DNA of 16,387 nt, taken from the NCBI GenBank assembly GCA_013002645.1, contig JABDJF010000010.1:1-16387 (forward strand), written 5' to 3'. This DNA is from Myxococcales bacterium (lineage in GTDB: Bacteria > Myxococcota_A > Polyangia > Polyangiales > Houyiibacteriaceae). Positions 13,315 to 16,387 of the stretch are shown one piece after another. The notes beneath the pieces were generated by a model, which worked only from the letters and a program-made list of their open reading frames with translations, was not told the origin of the DNA and searched no databases. The first letter of the stretch is position 1. Each line of letters opens with the position of its first letter. The translations under genes were made by a program, and so were the position numbers.

Positions 13315-15665
13315 GGCCGCGAGTCCTCGTCCTCCGCGCCCTTCCCTCGCGGAAGCACGATTTGGTATTCCTTGAGCCGGCGGTAGAACGTCCGTCTCGC
13401 CATGCCGAGAGCGCGCGCAGCCTTTGCACGGTTCCAGCCGTGCGTGTTGAGGGTAGCCAAAATGCGATCGCGCTCGGCATCCTTGAAAGACTCGTAGTCG
13501 CCTAGGTCTGCGCTAGACGGGCGCACGGCTCGGCCGGGGTCAATCGCGAGCTCTTCTGCTTCGATGCAGTCGGTCGCGGCGAATACCGTAGCGTTGACCA
13601 GAAGGTGCTCGAGCTCCCGAACATTGCCCGGGTAGTCGTGGGCGCAGAGGCGCTGCAAAGCCCCCCGGCTCAGACGTTTGGCGCGCTCCCCGCGTTCGTC
13701 GGCGATCTTCCGCAGGAAGTGATCGCACAGAAGCGGGATGTCGGAGGGCCGTTCACGAAGCGGCGGCAAGGCCAGCTCCACCACAGCCAATCGGTAGTAC
13801 AGATCCTCGCGAAGCTTGCTTTCGTCGATCAGCTCGCGGAGCGGACGTTTCGAGGCGGTGACCAGGCGCACATCGATGGGTCTCTCCACGGCGCCGCCGA
13901 CCGGACGTACGCGTTGATCTTGGAGCACCCGTAGCAAATCGAGCTGCATGCGTGCTGGCATGTCGGCGATCTCATCCATGAACAGCGTTCCGCGATGCGC
14001 CTGTGCAAAGACTCCGTCCCTCGCGTGTGTCGCTCCGGTGAACGCCCCGGCCACGTGACCAAAGAGCTCGCTTTCCAAGATGCCCTCAGGGATCGCGCCG
14101 CAATTGAGCGAGACATAGGGGCCGTCGGCGCGCAAGCTTCCGCGGTGGATGGCGCGAGCCACCAGCTCTTTGCCCGTCCCGCTCTCTCCCGTAATGACCA
14201 CGGGCACTTCGTTGCCGGCGAGTCGATCGAGCAACTCGTACACCCGTCGCATACCGTCGCTGGCGCCCACCAGGCCCCAGCGCTCGCCTCCCGAAGTCGA
14301 CGCCTGAAGTGAGGCGATTTGTTGCTGGCTCCGTTGAAGCGCCTCGGCCTGGCCATGAAGCCGCTGCTCGAGATGGGCGTTGGCTTCGCGCAGCGCGAGG
14401 TTGGCGCGCTCCAGGTCCTGTCTCTGAGCCTCGATGCGCTCGAAGAGGTGAGAGGTCTCGATCGCAATGGCGGCCTGGTCTGCGTAGGCCCGGAGGAGTG
14501 TCAGATCCGTCCCCGAAAATCGTCCACTGGCACTTCTGTGCTCTAGGTACAGGACACCCCAGGTCCTTCCGCGCGACTCGATTGGAAGACAGGCGACCGA
14601 CTTGAGCATCAATTGATGGACCGACATGTAGTCTTGAACTCGGCTGTCGTGCGTCGCGTCGACCGTCACCACCGGCTCGCCGTCAATGAGAACCGTCTCG
14701 GCAATCGAGCGGCTGAACGCGGCGGTCTCTTTGCCGAGCTGGTCTTTTGCGCCGCGGATCGTCCTTGCTTCGAGCGCGCCATGCTCGTCGACCAGCAAAA
14801 CGAAACCGCGTTCGGCGCCGCTGAGCGTGACGGCGCCATCGGTAATGACGGACAGCAGTTTCGAGAGATCTCGTTCGCTTGCAAGTCGTCGCAGATTGGC
14901 GAGCAGGGGCGTGAGCGAGTTCTTGGAGGACCGGGGCGGCCCCAACTTCGTTGGCTTACACCTCGTGCGCATGGACTGCCGCTTCGCATCACACCAGAAG
15001 CCCGCTCGGAGCGGCGGAGGCAGCGAAGTCGCCATGTCGTCCCAGAGCTCCACCGCGCGCAGCGCGGACTTTCGCATTTGTTCGGGTTCGCTTCGAGCGC
15101 GATGAAGCTCGCTCAGGTCGGCCCAGGCTTCAGCGCAGATGCGGGCCGCCCCCTGGGCCTGTGCGCGATCGATGATTCGAGTCAGAGCCGTCGCGGGGTC
15201 ATCGCCGGTGAGCAGGCCCCGCAGTGCGTCGACGGCCAAGGCGTCGATCGGTGCGTCTCGTTCGATACAGTCCAGGAGCCGGCCAGCCTCTCGCCTGCGG
15301 CCCAGCTCGATACTCGCACGTGCGGCCAAGAGCAGAGCGCGACCACTGGCGCGCGAAGAGCTCGTTGCATCCAGCGCGTGCTCGAGCGCCGGCTCCCAGT
15401 CTCCCCGGGACGCAGCGACCCTCGCGCGAACCATCGAAGAGGGACCGTTCGGGTCCACGAGGTCCGCGATCAGAGCAAGGGCCGCGTCTTCGTTGCCGCA
15501 GAACGCTTGAAGCTCCGCGCGCGTGCACTGCCGCTCTGCCTCCCGCGCGGGTACCTCGTCCGCCTCCCAAATGAGTCGAAACGCCTCGCCAAGCGCGCCT
15601 CGCTCGGCCTGCTCCCACGCGGATTCGGCTAGCGCATTCAGGCTCACTACGGCACGGTCTGACAC
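13311..15665 (-). CDS. sigma-54-dependent transcription activator with GAF domain
   Basis: This 784-aa cytoplasmic enhancer-binding protein activates RNA polymerase-sigma54. Residues 1-240 are helical, TPR-like repeats rich in Ala, Glu and Arg. Residues about 262-408 are a GAF sensor domain (LSGAERGFVLLVDE ... ACLPIESRGRTWGVLYLEHR). Residues 408-455 form a coiled coil. The AAA+ domain (about 463-690) has Walker A GESGTGKE (493-500), the sigma54-contacting loop GAFTGA (540-545), Walker B TLFMDEI (560-566) and arginine-finger candidates R619 and R625 in LREDLYYRL. A Fis-type helix-turn-helix at 730-766 closes it. All motifs for sigma54 activation are intact. There is no receiver domain, so control would come through the GAF or repeat region rather than phosphorylation. 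The start is GTG at 15665 with a poor ribosome site (GGGGT too close), 18 bp after the small upstream gene. The target promoters cannot be told from this sequence. Confidence 0.94.
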   Translation of the reverse strand: MSDRAVVSLNALAESAWEQAERGALGEAFRLIWEADEVPAREAERQCTRAELQAFCGNEDAALALIADLVDPNGPSSMVRARVAASRGDWEPALEHALDATSSSRASGRALLLAARASIELGRRREAGRLLDCIERDAPIDALAVDALRGLLTGDDPATALTRIIDRAQAQGAARICAEAWADLSELHRARSEPEQMRKSALRAVELWDDMATSLPPPLRAGFWCDAKRQSMRTRCKPTKLGPPRSSKNSLTPLLANLRRLASERDLSKLLSVITDGAVTLSGAERGFVLLVDEHGALEARTIRGAKDQLGKETAAFSRSIAETVLIDGEPVVTVDATHDSRVQDYMSVHQLMLKSVACLPIESRGRTWGVLYLEHRSASGRFSGTDLTLLRAYADQAAIAIETSHLFERIEAQRQDLERANLALREANAHLEQRLHGQAEALQRSQQQIASLQASTSGGERWGLVGASDGMRRVYELLDRLAGNEVPVVITGESGTGKELVARAIHRGSLRADGPYVSLNCGAIPEGILESELFGHVAGAFTGATHARDGVFAQAHRGTLFMDEIADMPARMQLDLLRVLQDQRVRPVGGAVERPIDVRLVTASKRPLRELIDESKLREDLYYRLAVVELALPPLRERPSDIPLLCDHFLRKIADERGERAKRLSRGALQRLCAHDYPGNVRELEHLLVNATVFAATDCIEAEELAIDPGRAVRPSSADLGDYESFKDAERDRILATLNTHGWNRAKAARALGMARRTFYRRLKEYQIVLPRGKGAEDEDSRP

Positions 15666-15683
15666 ACCCCGCAGTTTAGCGGA

Positions 15684-15860
15684 TTATCGCTTGGCGCCCA
15701 GGTCGATGATCACCACGCCGCGGTCCGAGTCGTCCTTGCGCTCGGGCGCCTTGGAGCCCTCAGGAACGGGGACAGGCAGCTGAATCTGAGGAATTTGGCG
15801 CTTTGCCTGCTCTTCTTCCTCACGCTGACGAATCTGGTCGATGATGAAGCCTGGAAGCAT
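15684..15860 (-). CDS. small 58-aa conserved-looking protein, unknown function
   Basis: This short gene encodes MLPGFIIDQIRQREEEEQ, a basic and Gln/Pro middle (AKRQIPQIQLPVPVPEG), a charged stretch and a hydrophobic close, RGVVIIDLGAKR. AGAGGA stands about 5 nt before the ATG, and a TTGTCA-16-TATATT promoter lies 45-72 bp upstream. Both strongly support real expression. There is no signal peptide or transmembrane helix, so it is likely cytoplasmic; the first half could form an amphipathic helix. It precedes the sigma-54 activator by 18 bp on the same strand, so the two are probably cotranscribed, and it is divergent from rsmA. I have a recollection, not checked, of similar short proteins in myxobacterial genomes. 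No function is known to me. Confidence 0.8.
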   Translation of the reverse strand: MLPGFIIDQIRQREEEEQAKRQIPQIQLPVPVPEGSKAPERKDDSDRGVVIIDLGAKR

Positions 15861-16004
15861 TCTTTTCCTCTGCCCTTAACGTAGGTCAATCTCAGGGCGA
15901 GACCAATATAATAACGCCTTCACCGCTGACAACGGCTGTGCCACAACGGGATTTCTCGTTTTGTTCTTCCGCCGAAATACCCATGATATTGGAGACTTGA
16001 GCCG
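15861..16004. promoter_or_regulatory. divergent promoter region, small gene / rsmA
   Basis: This 144-bp spacer holds the AT-rich ATATAATAA element at about 15906-15914, which can act in either direction. On the plus strand the exact hexamer TATAAT (15907-15912) has no good -35 at 16-18 nt, so the rsmA promoter is unclear. GGAG at 15991-15994, about 10 nt before the rsmA ATG, is its likely ribosome site. Confidence 0.55.
15905..15932 (-). promoter_or_regulatory. sigma-70-like promoter of the 58-aa gene
   Basis: On the minus strand TTGTCA (15932-15927) and TATATT (15910-15905) are separated by 16 nt, each matching the consensus at five of six positions. Transcription would begin near 15898, giving a leader of about 38 nt that contains the AGAGGA ribosome site. 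It would drive the small gene and probably the sigma-54 activator behind it. Confidence 0.6.
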
Positions 16005-16387
16005 ATGAAGGGCGAAGGAACCCCGCCCCCTGATACCAGGGATCTGCTTAGGAAATACGAGCTGCGGCCAAAGCGGTCCTTTTCGCAGAATTTCCTCATC
16101 CAGCCCGGCGCCATCGCTCAAATCGCGGACGCCGCCCTCGCAATGGGCGAACAGATCGTGGAGCTTGGGCCGGGCCTAGGCGCTCTGACCCATGCCCTTC
16201 TCGAACGCGGCGCCACGGTTCTCGCCGTCGAGCTCGATCGAGACATGGTGCGCGTTCTCGAGGAGGAGTTCGCAACCCAGGAGCGCCTGCTGGTTCGCTT
16301 GGGTGACGCTGCCGAGCTCGATCTCGGTGCGTATTCAAAGGCCTTTGGGTCGAAGCTGGTCGTTACCGGAAACCTTCCCTATCAGGC
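16005..16387 (+). CDS. rsmA: 16S rRNA dimethyladenosine transferase RsmA (5' part)
   Basis: The first 127 codons are visible, cut by the window end. RsmA (KsgA) dimethylates two adjacent adenines near the 3' end of 16S rRNA, using S-adenosylmethionine, late in small-subunit assembly. Visible marks are LRPKRSFSQNFLIQP (20-34, the substrate-side leader, where the usual GQNF reads SQNF), the SAM-binding loop VELGPGLGALT (52-62), the acidic AVELDRDM (74-81), GDAAELDL (100-107) and the catalytic motif GNLPYQ (122-127). The ATG at 16005 gives the normal short N-terminal extension before the LRPK motif, with GGAG about 10 nt upstream. Confidence 0.95.
   Translation, partial: MKGEGTPPPDTRDLLRKYELRPKRSFSQNFLIQPGAIAQIADAALAMGEQIVELGPGLGALTHALLERGATVLAVELDRDMVRVLEEEFATQERLLVRLGDAAELDLGAYSKAFGSKLVVTGNLPYQ

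Noticed and set aside
14613..15632. 339-codon plus-strand frame opposite the sigma-54 activator
   Set aside because: Antisense to the GAF and repeat region of a well-supported gene; no motif and no ribosome site considered convincing.

Overview
The window reads as chromosome of a high-GC Gram-negative bacterium, most likely a member of the Myxococcota (former Deltaproteobacteria). The support is a complete type IV pilus alignment and secretin operon, several lipoprotein signals, a zinc-ribbon/GYF-like/TPR envelope protein and a large GAF-containing sigma-54 activator. This placement is inference from gene content and style; no marker gene is complete enough here to prove it. I see no phage, insertion sequence, CRISPR array, tRNA or rRNA.

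Layout. (1) Positions 1-4165, plus strand: the tail of an unknown gene, a 761-aa zinc-ribbon/GYF-like/TPR membrane protein and an SppA-type peptidase. The three are chained by a TGATG and an ATGA overlap, so they probably form one translationally coupled operon. (2) Positions 4162-12090, minus strand, read right to left: an XRE-type helix-turn-helix regulator, pilM, pilN, pilO, pilP, pilQ, a fused aroK-aroB, and a cysteine-rich lipoprotein. HTH-pilM-N-O-P is very tightly packed (9 bp, 1-bp overlaps, 6 bp); pilQ, aroKB and the lipoprotein follow after gaps of about 65-95 bp. (3) Positions 12091-12384: an AT-rich divergent control region with clustered inverted repeats. (4) Positions 12385-13314, plus strand: a secreted LysM/M15-like peptidoglycan peptidase. 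(5) Positions 13311-15860, minus strand: a sigma-54 enhancer-binding protein preceded by a 58-aa small protein with a good sigma-70-like promoter. (6) From 16005 to the window end, plus strand: the start of rsmA (ksgA).

How the parts work together. PilM (cytoplasmic, actin-like) binds the N-terminal tail of PilN. PilN and PilO form the inner-membrane/periplasmic alignment frame. PilP, a lipoprotein, links this frame to PilQ, the outer-membrane secretin. No pilin, pilus motor (pilB/pilT) or pilC is in the window. AroK-AroB directly after pilQ is the same neighbourhood known from gammaproteobacteria (pilMNOPQ/hofMNOPQ-aroK-aroB), but here the two enzymes are one polypeptide.

Most interesting points: the regulator heading the pil operon together with a palindrome-rich AT island upstream; the 58-aa gene between rsmA and the sigma-54 activator; the aroK-aroB fusion inside the pil locus; the zinc-ribbon/GYF-like/TM/TPR protein with its seven near-identical six-residue repeats; and two convergent gene pairs whose stop codons overlap by exactly 4 nt. 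Apart from these, the window looks like ordinary core and envelope gene content; I did not find a clearly novel multi-gene system.
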